DNA of 64,000 nucleotides. Origin: Streptomyces sp. CHD11. Lineage in GTDB: Bacteria; Actinomycetota; Actinomycetes; Streptomycetales; Streptomycetaceae. Where the stretch lies: the NCBI RefSeq assembly GCF_018638295.1, contig NZ_JABTTS010000006.1, positions 62,001-126,000 of the forward strand, given 5' to 3'. Below the pieces are notes generated by a model, which was given only the letters and a program-made list of their open reading frames with translations, ran no database searches and was not told where the DNA came from. Made by a program: the position numbers and the translations under genes. Shown one piece after another: positions 48,834 to 58,379 of this stretch (the stretch's first letter is position 1; every line of letters starts with the position of its first letter).

Positions 48834-49343
48834 TCAGGCGAACCGCCACCTGCTCTGGCTGAACGGCTCCCCCTTACCGAATCCGAAAACCGTGCGGGGT
48901 GCCACCGAGAACACCACCGCGCGCCCCGGCCCGTGACGGAAGTGCCCGTCCCGGACCTCGAAGTGCCAGAAGCTGCCGTACTTCTCCTCCCACGCCGCCG
49001 CCAGTTCGCGCAGCCGCGCGTCGTCGGCGATCCGTACGGCCGCGCCCTCCACCACCACGTCGTAGCCCTCGTTCCAGGTGTTGGTGCCCGTGGTCAGCAC
49101 GACCTGCGGGTTCTCCGCCAGGTTGCGGGCCTTGCGCTCGTCCGGCCCGGTGCAGAAGTGCAGCGCTCCGGCCGACCACACGGCGGGGAGCGGGGTGACA
49201 TGGGGACGGCCGTCGGGGCGGACCGTGGAGATCCAGAACAGTTCCGCCTCGCTGATCAGACGCTCCACCTCGGACCAGGGCGGCGAACCGGCTTCCGGAT
49301 CGCTGTAGCGCGGGTCGAGGCGGGACTCGGGGGTGGCGCTCAT
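48834..49343 (-). CDS. Pyridoxamine 5'-phosphate oxidase family protein
   Basis: A 169-residue split-barrel flavoprotein. FWISTVRPDGRPHVTPLPAVW (about residues 36-56) and LHFCTGPDERKARNLAENPQVVLTTG are the family's FMN/F420-binding strands. The C terminus has VFGFGKGEPFSQSRWRF, a common ending in actinobacterial members. It may bind FMN or F420 and reduce small molecules; the substrate is not known. ATG 49343 is followed by a typical N terminus. It is the first gene of a likely pair with the VOC gene and is divergent from glnE by 162 bases. Confidence 0.9.
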   Translation of the reverse strand: MSATPESRLDPRYSDPEAGSPPWSEVERLISEAELFWISTVRPDGRPHVTPLPAVWSAGALHFCTGPDERKARNLAENPQVVLTTGTNTWNEGYDVVVEGAAVRIADDARLRELAAAWEEKYGSFWHFEVRDGHFRHGPGRAVVFSVAPRTVFGFGKGEPFSQSRWRFA

Positions 49344-49505
49344 GGGGACTCCCTCGCGGATGGGCCGTGGCCGTGCTCCTCCATCAGACCCCGCCCGCCC
49401 CCGGAACTCATCGCGGGCCGTCCCCGGAGCCGTGCGTGTCCGCTCCGGCTAGGCTCAGGGCCGTACGACCCAGATCCGAGGCACGAGGCACGAGGGAGGC
49501 CGGGG

Positions 49506-52500
49506 ATGACGTCGGCGCCGGGGCGCAGGAGCAGTACCTTCACTCGGCTGCTGCGGCACGGTTTCACCGATCCCTCCGCCGCCGAGCGGCTGCTGGAGAG
49601 CGCGGGGCCGGCGCCGCTCCGCGACGATCCCGTGCTGCTGGACGCCCTCGGCGCGACCGCCGACCCGGATCTCGCGCTGCTCGGGCTCGTGCGGCTGCTG
49701 GAGGCGCAGGACGGGGCCGCCGCCCGCCAGGAACTGCTGGACACCCTGATAGCCGCCAAGCCGCTGCGGGACCGGCTGCTCGGGGTGCTCGGCGCGTCCG
49801 AGGCGCTCGCCGATCACCTGGTCCGGCACCCCAGTGACTGGCAGGCCCTCGTCACCTACGAGCCGCATGACCTCCACCCCGGTGTCCAGGAGTTCGAGCG
49901 CGGTCTCGCCGAGGCCGGCGACCCGGTCGCGCTCCGCGTCGCCTACCGGCGCTGCCTGCTGTCCATCGCCGCCCGGGACGTCTGCGGCACCATCGAGGTC
50001 GCCGAGACCGCCGCCGAACTGGCCGACCTCGCCACCGCCACCCTGCGCGCCGCCCTCGCCCTCGCACACGCCGACGCGCCCGAGGACGCCGCGCTGTGCC
50101 GGCTCGCGGTGATCGCGATGGGCAAGTGCGGGGGACACGAGCTCAACTACGTCTCCGACGTCGACGTGATCTTCGTGGGCGAGGCGGTGGACGGGGCCGA
50201 CGAGGACAAGGCGCTGCGCGCCGCGACCCGCCTCGCCTCGAACCTGATGCGGATCTGCTCCGAGACCACCGTCGAGGGCTCCATCTGGCCCGTCGACGCC
50301 AACCTGCGCCCCGAGGGCCGCAACGGGCCGCTGGTCCGCACCCTCGCCTCCCACCTGGTCTACTACCAGCGCTGGGCCAAGACCTGGGAGTTCCAGGCGC
50401 TGCTCAAGGCCCGCCCGGTCGCCGGTGACCTGGCGCTCGGCGAGGAGTACGTCGCCGCGCTGCAGCCGCTGGTGTGGGGGGCCGCCGAGCGGGAGAACTT
50501 CGTCGCCGACGTGCAGAAGATGCGCCGCCGGGTGGTGGAGAACATCCCCGCCGGCGAGATCGACCGCCAGCTCAAGCTCGGCCCCGGCGGGCTGCGGGAC
50601 GTCGAGTTCGCCGTGCAGCTGCTCCAGCTGGTGCACGGCCGCGCCGACGCCTCCCTGCGCAGCGGCACCACCCTCGACGCGCTGAAGGCCCTCGCCGCCG
50701 GCGGCTACGTCGGCCGCAGGGACGCCGCCCAGCTCGACGACGCCTACCGTTTCCTGCGCTCCCTGGAGCACCGCATCCAGCTCTACCGGCTGCGCCGCAC
50801 CCACCTGGTCCCCGAGGACGAGACCGATCTGCGCCGGCTGGCCCGCTCCCTCGATCTGCGCACCGACCCGGTCGCCACCCTGAGCCGTGAATGGCGGCGG
50901 CACGCCTCCGTCGTACGGCGCCTGCACGAGAAACTGTTCTACCGGCCGCTGCTCGACGCCGTCGCCGCCCTCGCCACCGGTGAGGCCCGGCTCAGCGCGG
51001 AGGCGGCCCGCGAGCGCATGGTGGCCCTCGGGTACGCCGATCCGGCCGCCGCGCTGCGCCACCTGGAGGCGCTGGCGTCCGGCGTCACCCGCAAGGCCGC
51101 CATCCAGCGCACCCTGCTGCCCGTGCTGCTCGGCTGGTTCGCGGACTCCGCCGACCCGGACGCCGGTCTGCTGAACTTCCGCAAGGTCTCCGACGCGCTC
51201 GGCAAGACCCCCTGGTACCTGCGGCTGCTGCGCGACGAGGGCGCCGCCGCCGAGAACCTGGCCCGGGTGCTCTCCGCCGGACGGCTCGCCCCCGATCTGC
51301 TGCTGCGCGCCCCCGAGGCGGTGGCGCTGCTCGGCGACGGGGACGGCGCGGGACTCGCCCCCCGCTCACGGGTCTCCCTGGAGCAGGAGGTCCTCGCCGC
51401 GGTCCGCCGCGCCGACAACGCCGTGCAGGGCGTCACCGCCGCCCGCGGGGTGCGCCGCCGCGAGCTGTTCCGTACCTGCGCCGCCGACATCGTCCGCTCC
51501 TACGGCACCGAGTCCCGGGCCGCCGAGGCCGAGCAGGGTGCCCTGGTGGACCTGGTGGGCGGCGCGGTCTCCGACCTGACGGCCGCCACCCTCGCCGGCA
51601 CGCTGCGCGCTGTGGTCCGGGAGGGCTGGGGGGACACCCTCCCCACCCGGTTCGCGATCATCGGCATGGGCCGCTTCGGCGGCCACGAACTGGGCTACGG
51701 CTCCGACGCGGACGTCCTGTTCGTCCACGAGCCGCGCGACGGCGTGGACGAGCGGGAGGCGTCCGAGGCCGCGAACAAGGTCGTCTCCGAGATGCGCCGG
51801 CTGCTCCAGGTCCCCAGTGCCGACCCGCCGCTGCTGATCGACGCCGGCCTGCGCCCGGAGGGCAGGTCGGGCCCGCTGGTGCGCACACTGAAGTCGTACG
51901 AGGCGTACTACCGCCGCTGGTCGCTGGCGTGGGAGCGGCACGCGCTGCTGCGCGCCGAACATGTCGCCGGGGACGAGGAGCTGGGCCGCCGCTTCACCGA
52001 GCTGATCGACCCGCTGCGCTATCCGGCCGCCGGGCTCGAGGAGGAGGCCGCCCGGGAGATCCGCCGGCTGAAGGCCCGTATGGAGTCCGAGCGGCTGCCG
52101 CGCGGTGCGGACCCCAAGCTGCACGCCAAGCTCGGTCCGGGCGGGCTGTCCGACGTGGAGTGGACCGTGCAGCTGCTCCAGCTCCGGCACGGCGCGCGGG
52201 AGCCGGCCCTGCGCACGACGCGGACGCGCGAGGCGCTGGCCGCGGCCCGCACGGCCGGCCTGGTCCCGGAGGAGGACGCCGGCATCCTCGACGAGGCCTG
52301 GGTGCTGGCCACCCGCGTGCGCAACGCGGTGATGCTGGTCCGGGGCCGCGCGGGGGACACCTTCCCGGCCGCGCCCCGCGAACTGGGCGCCGTCGGCCGC
52401 TACCTGGGCTACGGCCCCGGCCACGCGGGCGACATGCTCGACGCCTACCGGCGTACGGCGCGGCGGGCGCGGGGTGTGGTGGAGGAGCTGTTCTACGGAG

Positions 52501-52508
52501 GGGCGTAG
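49506..52508 (+). CDS. glnE: Bifunctional glutamine-synthetase adenylyltransferase/deadenylase
   Basis: A 1,000-residue GlnE that adenylylates glutamine synthetase when nitrogen is ample and removes AMP when it is scarce. It has two nucleotidyltransferase domains: the N-terminal deadenylase core with LNYVSDVDVIFVGE (about 212-225), and the C-terminal adenylylase core with GYGSDADVLFVHE (about 729-741). Each is followed by a GlnD_UR helical domain (KLGPGGLRDVEF about 357; KLGPGGLSDVEW about 876). Both acidic pairs are intact. ATG 49506 gives the usual N terminus. TAGGCT at 49450 is a weak -10 candidate. In actinobacteria the input comes through GlnK/GlnD, which are not in this window. Confidence 0.95.
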   Translation: MTSAPGRRSSTFTRLLRHGFTDPSAAERLLESAGPAPLRDDPVLLDALGATADPDLALLGLVRLLEAQDGAAARQELLDTLIAAKPLRDRLLGVLGASEALADHLVRHPSDWQALVTYEPHDLHPGVQEFERGLAEAGDPVALRVAYRRCLLSIAARDVCGTIEVAETAAELADLATATLRAALALAHADAPEDAALCRLAVIAMGKCGGHELNYVSDVDVIFVGEAVDGADEDKALRAATRLASNLMRICSETTVEGSIWPVDANLRPEGRNGPLVRTLASHLVYYQRWAKTWEFQALLKARPVAGDLALGEEYVAALQPLVWGAAERENFVADVQKMRRRVVENIPAGEIDRQLKLGPGGLRDVEFAVQLLQLVHGRADASLRSGTTLDALKALAAGGYVGRRDAAQLDDAYRFLRSLEHRIQLYRLRRTHLVPEDETDLRRLARSLDLRTDPVATLSREWRRHASVVRRLHEKLFYRPLLDAVAALATGEARLSAEAARERMVALGYADPAAALRHLEALASGVTRKAAIQRTLLPVLLGWFADSADPDAGLLNFRKVSDALGKTPWYLRLLRDEGAAAENLARVLSAGRLAPDLLLRAPEAVALLGDGDGAGLAPRSRVSLEQEVLAAVRRADNAVQGVTAARGVRRRELFRTCAADIVRSYGTESRAAEAEQGALVDLVGGAVSDLTAATLAGTLRAVVREGWGDTLPTRFAIIGMGRFGGHELGYGSDADVLFVHEPRDGVDEREASEAANKVVSEMRRLLQVPSADPPLLIDAGLRPEGRSGPLVRTLKSYEAYYRRWSLAWERHALLRAEHVAGDEELGRRFTELIDPLRYPAAGLEEEAAREIRRLKARMESERLPRGADPKLHAKLGPGGLSDVEWTVQLLQLRHGAREPALRTTRTREALAAARTAGLVPEEDAGILDEAWVLATRVRNAVMLVRGRAGDTFPAAPRELGAVGRYLGYGPGHAGDMLDAYRRTARRARGVVEELFYGGA

Positions 52509-52525
52509 CGCCCGCCGGCGCCGAG

Positions 52526-52579
52526 GGCCCCGCGGTCAGCCCTGCCGGGGCGGTGGAGGGGCCCCGCGGTCAGCCCTGC
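52526..52579. repeat. 20-bp direct repeat at the PAP2 gene 3' end, period 34
   Basis: GGCCCCGCGGTCAGCCCTGC occurs at 52526-52545 and 52560-52579 without mismatch. The second copy spans the stop codon of the PAP2-type gene. Confidence 0.9.
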
Positions 52580-53451
52580 TTGGGAACCGGAATCCGCTCC
52601 CGCTCCCGCTTCCGCTTCCGTTTCTCCCTTTCCGGGACCTGCCTCGGCAGGGCGTACGGCTGGCGGCCGTACCAGAGCAGGGCGATTCCGTACCCGACCC
52701 CCAGGCAGATCACACCGCCCACCGCGTCCAGCCAGAAGTGGTTGGCGGTGGCGACGATGACCACCAGGGTGGCCGCCGGGTACAGCAGACCCAGCACCCG
52801 CGCCCAGGGAACGGTGGCCAGGGCGAAGATGGTCACACCGGCCCAGACCGACCAGCCGATGTGCATCGAGGGCATCGCGGCGTACTGGTTGGACATGTTC
52901 TTCAGGTCCCCGGAGGCCATCGAACCCCAGGTCTGGTGGACCAGCACGGTGTCGATGAAATCCTGGCCGTTCATCAGCCGGGGCGGGGCCAGCGGGTACA
53001 GGTAGTAGCCGACCAGGGCGAAACCCGTCGTGGTGAACAGCACCAGCCGGGTCGCCGCGTAGCGGCCGGGATGACTACGGTAGAGCCACACAAGGACACC
53101 CAGCGTGACGACGAAGTGCAGGGTGGCGTAGTAGTAGTTCATGCCGACGACCAGCCAGGTCACCGAGTTCACCGCGTGGTTGACCGACTCCTCGAAGGCC
53201 AGGCCCAGTCGCTGCTCCAGGCCCCAGATCCCGTCGGCGTTGCGCAGTGCCTCGGCCCGCTGTTCGGGCACGGCGTTGCGGATGAGTGAGTACGTCCAGT
53301 AACTGACCGCGATCAGCAGGATCTCGAACCACAGGCGCGGACGGCCGGGGGTGCGCCGACGCAGGAACCGCCGCCCCGTCGTCTCGTCCGCGACGGGTGG
53401 TGCTGCGGCCTCTGCGCGGCCTTCCAGCGTGGTCACGGTCGGTTCACCCAT
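52570..53451 (-). CDS. PAP2-type membrane phosphatase
   Basis: A 293-residue protein with about six helices of the PAP2_3 (inositolphosphotransferase Aur1-like) group. The phosphatase motifs are visible: LYPLAPPRLM (C1/C2 region), AMPSMHIGWSVW (SxxH, about 190) and ANHFWLDAVGG (HxxxD, about 231). The active site faces outside. Substrates are lipid phosphates or undecaprenyl-type carriers; not defined here. The C terminus is very basic (KRKRKRERERIPVPK). ATG 53451 is the likely start. Convergent with glnE; a 20-base direct repeat covers its stop. Confidence 0.9.
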   Translation of the reverse strand: MGEPTVTTLEGRAEAAAPPVADETTGRRFLRRRTPGRPRLWFEILLIAVSYWTYSLIRNAVPEQRAEALRNADGIWGLEQRLGLAFEESVNHAVNSVTWLVVGMNYYYATLHFVVTLGVLVWLYRSHPGRYAATRLVLFTTTGFALVGYYLYPLAPPRLMNGQDFIDTVLVHQTWGSMASGDLKNMSNQYAAMPSMHIGWSVWAGVTIFALATVPWARVLGLLYPAATLVVIVATANHFWLDAVGGVICLGVGYGIALLWYGRQPYALPRQVPEREKRKRKRERERIPVPKQG

Positions 53452-53582
53452 GGGCACAGAGTCTGCCAGAAAAGACGTCCCCCTCGGATCATCCCCCGGT
53501 CGGGCCCGACCCGCATCCTCTCCCCCGGGAGACAGACGGCCCGCCTCCTCCTGCGGAGTGGGGAGAGGCCGTTCCCTACGCC

Positions 53583-54617
53583 CTAGGGACGACTCCGGTC
53601 CCCGGGGGCCGACGCGGTCGAACCGCGCACCACCAGCTCCGGCATGAACACGAACTCGCTGTGCGGGGCGGGTGTTCCGCCGATCTCCTCGAGCAGGGTG
53701 CGCACCGCGGCCTGGCCCATCGCGGGGACCGGCTTGCGGACGGTGGTCAGCGGCGGGTCGGTGAAGGCGATCAGCGGGGAGTCGTCGAAGCCGACCACCG
53801 AGATGTCCTTGGGCACGTCCAGACCACGCTGCCGGGCCGCCCGTATCGCGCCCAGCGCCATCATGTCGCTGGCGCACACCACCGCCGTGCAGCCGCGGTC
53901 CATCAGCGCGGCGGCGGCCGCCTGCCCGCCCTCCAGCGTATACAGCGAGTGCTGGACCAGCTCCGTCGCGACAGTCCCGGCGCTCAGGCCCAACTGCTCC
54001 TGCACGGCGCGGACGAACCCCTCGATCTTGCGCTGCACCGGCACGAACCGCTTCGGCCCGAGCGCGAGCCCGATCCGGGTGTGGCCGAGCGAGGCGAGGT
54101 GGGTGACGGCGAGCGACATCGCGGCCCGGTCGTCGGGGGAGATGAACGGCGCCTGCACCTTTGGCGAGAAACCGTCCACGAGCACGAACGGCACGCCCTG
54201 CGCGCGCAGTCGCTCGTAGCGCTGCATGTCGGCGGTGGTGTCCGCGTGCAGCCCGGAGACGTAGATGATCCCGGCCACCCCCCGGTCCACCAGCATCTCG
54301 GTCAGCTCGTCCTCCGTCGACCCGCCGGGGGTCTGGGTGGCGAGCACCGGGGTGTAGCCCTGGCGGGTCAGCGCCTGCCCGATGACCTGGGCCAGCGCCG
54401 GGAAGATCGGGTTCTCCAGCTCGGGAGTGATCAGGCCGACCAGGCCCTCGCTGCGCTGTCGCAACCGCACCGGGCGCTCGTAACCCAGGACGTCGAGGGC
54501 GGCGAGCACGGACTGGCGGGTGGTGGCGGCGACGCCCGGCTTCCCGTTCAGGACCCGGCTGACGGTCGCCTCGCTCACCCCCGCCTGAGCAGCGATATCA
54601 GCAAGCCGTGTGGTCAC
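53583..54617 (-). CDS. malR: LacI family maltose repressor MalR
   Basis: A 344-residue LacI repressor, the same length as Streptomyces MalR/Reg1. TTRLADIAAQAGVSEATVSRVLNGKPGV (residues 2-29) is the helix-turn-helix with hinge helix after it. The rest (about 60-335) is the periplasmic-binding-protein-like sugar domain, with VVGFDDSPLIAFTDPPLTTV near the end. It represses malE and the amylase genes until a maltodextrin-derived inducer is present. GTG 54617 is preferred; an upstream ATG at 54708 would add a basic tail. It diverges from malE, and CTTGCA repeats lie in between. Confidence 0.94.
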   Translation of the reverse strand: MTTRLADIAAQAGVSEATVSRVLNGKPGVAATTRQSVLAALDVLGYERPVRLRQRSEGLVGLITPELENPIFPALAQVIGQALTRQGYTPVLATQTPGGSTEDELTEMLVDRGVAGIIYVSGLHADTTADMQRYERLRAQGVPFVLVDGFSPKVQAPFISPDDRAAMSLAVTHLASLGHTRIGLALGPKRFVPVQRKIEGFVRAVQEQLGLSAGTVATELVQHSLYTLEGGQAAAAALMDRGCTAVVCASDMMALGAIRAARQRGLDVPKDISVVGFDDSPLIAFTDPPLTTVRKPVPAMGQAAVRTLLEEIGGTPAPHSEFVFMPELVVRGSTASAPGDRSRP

Positions 54618-54782
54618 AGGAGTGGACTGTAGCCGCCGGTTCGCACCTTGCACACCGACAGGACGCCTGGCGCGCGCCGTCGGACGGCCCGCTGCGGGCT
54701 GCTGGGTCATCGCGATCCTCACGTCGTGGTCGGCGTCCGGTCCGCAAGGGATGATTCCGCCGGCGGTACCGGATAGCAAGTG

Positions 54783-54798
54783 CTTGCAGAGTCTTGCA
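54783..54798. promoter_or_regulatory. MalR site candidate, malR side
   Basis: CTTGCA is repeated directly at 54783 and 54793 (10-base period), with GCAAG just before (54776). Similar CTTGCA repeats are known in Streptomyces amylase promoters. Confidence 0.6.
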
Positions 54799-54885
54799 CA
54801 ACAGTGCGAAGCCCTGCCGTACGGGCGGAAACCCGGGTTGCGCAACGGTCGAGAACAGGTCACGGCGACGTAACTCTCGGCGTCG

Positions 54886-54906
54886 CTTGCAAAACTTTTC
54901 TGCAAG
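54886..54906. promoter_or_regulatory. MalR site candidate, malE side
   Basis: CTTGCA (54886-54891) and TGCAAG (54901-54906) form an inverted repeat around AAACTTTTC. It sits just upstream of the presumed malE -35. Confidence 0.65.
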
Positions 54907-55061
54907 GTCTTTCGAAAAGATTCCAGCGCTGTTACGTTCACGTCGCCCGGCGGCTCCATCGGCGCAGTCGGCACGTTTCGCAGGACGGCAGACGGGGCCG
55001 GCACCTGCGGGGCTCTGTCGTCAGAGCCCACCTCACGGGCATAACCCTCAAGGAGAACCTC

Positions 55062-56333
55062 ATGCGGCGTGGCATAGCGGCCACCGCGCTGGTGGCGTCC
55101 CTCGCCCTCGCGGCGACGGCCTGCGGCGGAGACAGCGACAGCGGCGACAAGGCCGGCGGCCCGGTCACCATCACCTGGTGGGACACCTCCAACGCGACCA
55201 ACGAGGCGCCGACGTACCAGGCCCTGGTCAAGGAGTTCGAGGCCGCCAACAAGGACGTCAAGGTCAAGTTCGTCAACGTCCCCTTCGACCAGGCGCAGAA
55301 CAAGTTCGACACCGCCGCCGGTTCCAAGGGCGCGCCCGACGTGCTGCGCTCCGAGGTCGGCTGGACCCCCGCCTTCGCCAAGAAGGGCTTCTTCCTGCCG
55401 CTGGACGGCACCGAGGCCCTCGCCGAGCAGGACAAGTTCAAGTCCAACCTGCTCGAGCAGGCCAAGTACGAGGGCAAGACCTACGGCGTCCCCTTCACCA
55501 CGGACACCCTCGCCTTCGTCTACAACAAGGCCCTGTTCGCGAAGGCCGGCGTCGAGGCCCCCAAGACCTGGGAGGACCTGAAGAAGGCCGCCGCCACCAT
55601 CAAGGACAAGACCGGCGTCGACGGCTACTGGGGTTCCACGGCCGGCTACTACGCGCAGCCGTTCCTGTACGGCGAGGGCACCGACATGGTCGACGCCGAC
55701 GCCAAGAAGGTCACCGTGAAGTCGCCCGCGGCCGAGAAGGCCTACGGCACCTGGCTGAGCCTCTTCGAGGGCAAGGGCCTGCACAAGGCCGACGTGACCG
55801 CGGACGCCTACGCGCACATCCAGGACGCGTTCGTCAACGGCAAGGTCGCCTCGATCATCCAGGGCCCGTGGGAGATCACCAACTTCTACAAGGGCACCGC
55901 GTTCGAGGACAAGGACAACCTCGGCATCGCCACCGTCCCGGCCGGCTCCGCCGGCAAGGCGGGCGCCCCGACCGGCGGCCACAACCTCTCGGTCTACGCC
56001 GGCTCCACCAAGGAGAAGCAGGAGGCCGCGCTGAAGTTCGTGAACTTCATGACCTCGGCCAAGGCGCAGGAGACCATCGCGCTGAAGAACTCCACGCTGC
56101 CCACGCGCGACGACGCCTACACCGACCAGGTCAAGGCCGACCCGGGCATCGCCGGCTACCAGACGGTCCTCTCGGCCGCCCAGCCGCGCCCGGCGCTGCC
56201 GGAGTACAGCTCGCTGTGGGGCCCGATGGACACCGAGCTGCCGCAGATCGCCGGCGGCAAGGAGTCCCTGGACAAGGGCCTCGGTGACGCGGAGACCGCG
56301 ATCGCCAAGCTGGTTCCGGAGTTCAGCAAGTAA
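55062..56333 (+). CDS. malE: Maltose/maltodextrin-binding lipoprotein MalE
   Basis: A 423-residue solute-binding lipoprotein. LAATAC (Cys about residue 21) is the lipobox. The mature protein is a cluster B binding protein with ITWWDTSNATNEAPTYQALVKEFEAAN near the start, YGVPFTTDTLAFVYNKALF and GPWEITNFYKG in the sugar-binding cleft, where Trp and Tyr stack on glucose rings. AGGAGA precedes ATG 55062. First gene of malEFG-aglA. A perfect 13-base stem after its stop probably protects malE mRNA so that more MalE is made than permease, as in other sugar ABC operons. Confidence 0.95.
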   Translation: MRRGIAATALVASLALAATACGGDSDSGDKAGGPVTITWWDTSNATNEAPTYQALVKEFEAANKDVKVKFVNVPFDQAQNKFDTAAGSKGAPDVLRSEVGWTPAFAKKGFFLPLDGTEALAEQDKFKSNLLEQAKYEGKTYGVPFTTDTLAFVYNKALFAKAGVEAPKTWEDLKKAAATIKDKTGVDGYWGSTAGYYAQPFLYGEGTDMVDADAKKVTVKSPAAEKAYGTWLSLFEGKGLHKADVTADAYAHIQDAFVNGKVASIIQGPWEITNFYKGTAFEDKDNLGIATVPAGSAGKAGAPTGGHNLSVYAGSTKEKQEAALKFVNFMTSAKAQETIALKNSTLPTRDDAYTDQVKADPGIAGYQTVLSAAQPRPALPEYSSLWGPMDTELPQIAGGKESLDKGLGDAETAIAKLVPEFSK

Positions 56334-56342
56334 CGCCCGCGT

Positions 56343-56383
56343 GGCCGCCGGACCCGCTTCCAGGAGGGGAGGGTCCGGCGGCC
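56343..56383 (+). terminator. malE-malF intergenic stem-loop
   Basis: GGCCGCCGGACCC (56343-56355) pairs perfectly with GGGTCCGGCGGCC (56371-56383). With malF close behind it probably works as partial terminator and 3' mRNA stabiliser rather than a full stop. Confidence 0.8.
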
Positions 56384-56430
56384 GCCGGCCTGTGTGCCGT
56401 CCCCCTTGACCATCCAGAAGGTGCCGAACC

Positions 56431-57435
56431 ATGACAGTCGCCATCGACCGCGCGACCGGCAAGCGCCGCGGTGACCGCGCGCCCCGCCCCGGGCCGGTCA
56501 GCCGCCTGAAGCGCGGATACCAGAAGTACTGGTACGCCTACGCCATGATCGCGCCGGTGGCGCTGGTGCTCGGCGTCATCGTGCTGTATCCCCTCGGGTA
56601 CGGCTTCTATCTCACGCTCACCGACGCCGACAGCCTCAACTCGGCCCGCACCATCGGCGTCAACGAGATCGAGGCCACCTGGAAGTTCATCGGCATCGAC
56701 AACTACGCCGACATCCTGTGGGGCGAGACGGCCTACGACCGCTTCTGGTCCAAGTTCATCTGGACGATCGTGTGGACGGCGGCCTGTGTCGCCCTGCACT
56801 ACGGCATCGGCCTGGGCCTGGCCCTGCTGCTCGACCAGAAGCTGCGCGGCCGCACCCTCTACCGGCTGGTCCTGATCCTGCCGTGGGCCGTGCCGACCTT
56901 CGTCACCGTCTTCGGCTGGCGGTTCATGCTCGCCGACGCCGGCATCATCAACTCCGGCCTGGAGTTCCTCGGCATGCCCACTCCGGCCTGGCTGGAGGAC
57001 ACCTTCTGGCAGCGGTTCTCCGCCATCATGGTCAACACCTGGTGCGGTGTCCCCTTCATGATGATCTCCCTCCTCGGCGGGCTGCAGTCCATCGACAACA
57101 CCCTGTACGAGGCGGCCGAGATGGACGGCGCCAGCGCCTGGCAGCGCTTCCGTCACGTCACCCTGCCGGGCCTGCGCTCGGTCAGCTCCACCGTGGTCCT
57201 GCTCGGCGTCATCTGGACCTTCAACCAGTTCGCCGTGATCTTCCTGCTCTTCGGCAACACCGCGCCGGACGCGCAGATCCTCGTGACCTGGGCCTACTAC
57301 CTCGGCTTCGGACAGCAGCCGCGCGAGTTCGCCGAGTCCGCCGCCTACGGAATGCTGCTGCTGGCCATCCTGGTCGTCTTCACCTCCTTCTACCGGCGCT
57401 GGCTGAACCGCAATGACCAGCAGCTCGCGATCTGA
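56431..57435 (+). CDS. malF: Maltodextrin ABC permease MalF
   Basis: A 334-residue membrane subunit with six to seven helices. YAMIAPVALVLGVIVLYPLGYGFYLTLTDA is TM1 and the first outside loop. EAAEMDGASAWQRFRHVTLPGL (about residue 229) is the EAA loop that docks on the ATPase. The helices before it are the ABC permease core. It pairs with MalG; no ATPase gene lies here, consistent with Streptomyces using the shared MsiK ATPase for several sugar importers. Start ATG 56431 has AGAAGG upstream. The malG start follows 13 bases after the stop. Confidence 0.94.
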   Translation: MTVAIDRATGKRRGDRAPRPGPVSRLKRGYQKYWYAYAMIAPVALVLGVIVLYPLGYGFYLTLTDADSLNSARTIGVNEIEATWKFIGIDNYADILWGETAYDRFWSKFIWTIVWTAACVALHYGIGLGLALLLDQKLRGRTLYRLVLILPWAVPTFVTVFGWRFMLADAGIINSGLEFLGMPTPAWLEDTFWQRFSAIMVNTWCGVPFMMISLLGGLQSIDNTLYEAAEMDGASAWQRFRHVTLPGLRSVSSTVVLLGVIWTFNQFAVIFLLFGNTAPDAQILVTWAYYLGFGQQPREFAESAAYGMLLLAILVVFTSFYRRWLNRNDQQLAI

Positions 57436-57448
57436 GGCAGGAGTCCCC

Positions 57449-58360
57449 ATGAGCACTTCCACCGTCACCACCGCCGCTCCGGCGGACCGGCCTGCCGACG
57501 GCAGGGCCCCGGCCCGGCCGTCCCGCCGGCGCGGCGAGAGCGGCCCCCTGGCCCGCCTCACCTCGCACGGCATCCTGACCGTGGCCAGTCTGATCGCGCT
57601 GTTCCCGGTCGCCTGGCTGGTCTTCCTGTCCCTCGGCCCCGACCAGGACGACTATCTGCGTCCCGGCGGCATCTGGGGCAAGATGACACTGGACAACTAC
57701 ACATACGTCCTGCAGGAGACGAACTTCTTCGACTGGCTGAAGAGCTCGCTGATCGTCTCGCTCGGTACGACGCTCATCGGCGTCTTCGTGGCCGCCACCA
57801 CCGGCTACGCGGTCTCCCGCATGCGCTTCCCGGGCTACCGGAAGTTCATGTGGGTGCTTCTGCTCACCCAGATGTTCCCGGTGGCCGTCCTGATGGTTCC
57901 GATGTACCAGATCCTCTCGGACCTGCAGCTCATCGACAGCTACCTCGGCCTGATCCTCGTCTACTGCTCCACGGCGGTGCCGTACTGCGCCTGGCTGATG
58001 AAGGGCTACTTCGACACCATCCCGTTCGAGATCGACGAGGCGGGACGGGTCGACGGGCTGAGCCCCATCGGTACGTTCGTGCGGCTGATCCTGCCGCTGG
58101 CCAGGCCCGGTCTCGCGGTCGCCGCGTTCTACAGTTTCATCACCGCGTTCGGCGAGGTCGCCTTCGCCACGACGTTCATGCTCGACGACGAGAAATACAC
58201 CCTCGCCGTCGGTCTGCAGAGCTTCGTCAGCGAGCACGACGCACAGCGCAACCTCATGGCCGCCACCGCGGTCCTGATCGCGATACCGGTCTCCGCGTTC
58301 TTCTACCTCGTGCAGAAGAACCTGGTCACCGGCCTCACGGCCGGCGGCACGAAGGGCTGA
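57449..58360 (+). CDS. malG: Maltodextrin ABC permease MalG
   Basis: A 303-residue permease, six helices. After a polar 35-residue tail, LTSHGILTVASLIALFPVAWLVFLSLG is TM1. DEAGRVDGLSPIGTFVRLILPLARPGL (about residue 195) is the EAA loop. LMVPMYQILSDLQLIDSYLGLILVY is a family segment. It forms the channel with MalF. ATG 57449 follows AGGCAGGAG, a good ribosome-binding site. Two hairpins separate it from aglA, suggesting lower aglA expression. Confidence 0.94.
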   Translation: MSTSTVTTAAPADRPADGRAPARPSRRRGESGPLARLTSHGILTVASLIALFPVAWLVFLSLGPDQDDYLRPGGIWGKMTLDNYTYVLQETNFFDWLKSSLIVSLGTTLIGVFVAATTGYAVSRMRFPGYRKFMWVLLLTQMFPVAVLMVPMYQILSDLQLIDSYLGLILVYCSTAVPYCAWLMKGYFDTIPFEIDEAGRVDGLSPIGTFVRLILPLARPGLAVAAFYSFITAFGEVAFATTFMLDDEKYTLAVGLQSFVSEHDAQRNLMAATAVLIAIPVSAFFYLVQKNLVTGLTAGGTKG

Positions 58361-58379
58361 TCCCCTTCGGGCAACGACT

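Larger units (their letters stand above)
54618..55061. other. malR-malE intergenic control region
   Basis: No gene. It contains two MalR-site candidates (54783-54798 and 54886-54906) and a possible malE promoter, TTTCGA (54910) with 17-base spacing to TACGTT (54933). Confidence 0.6.
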
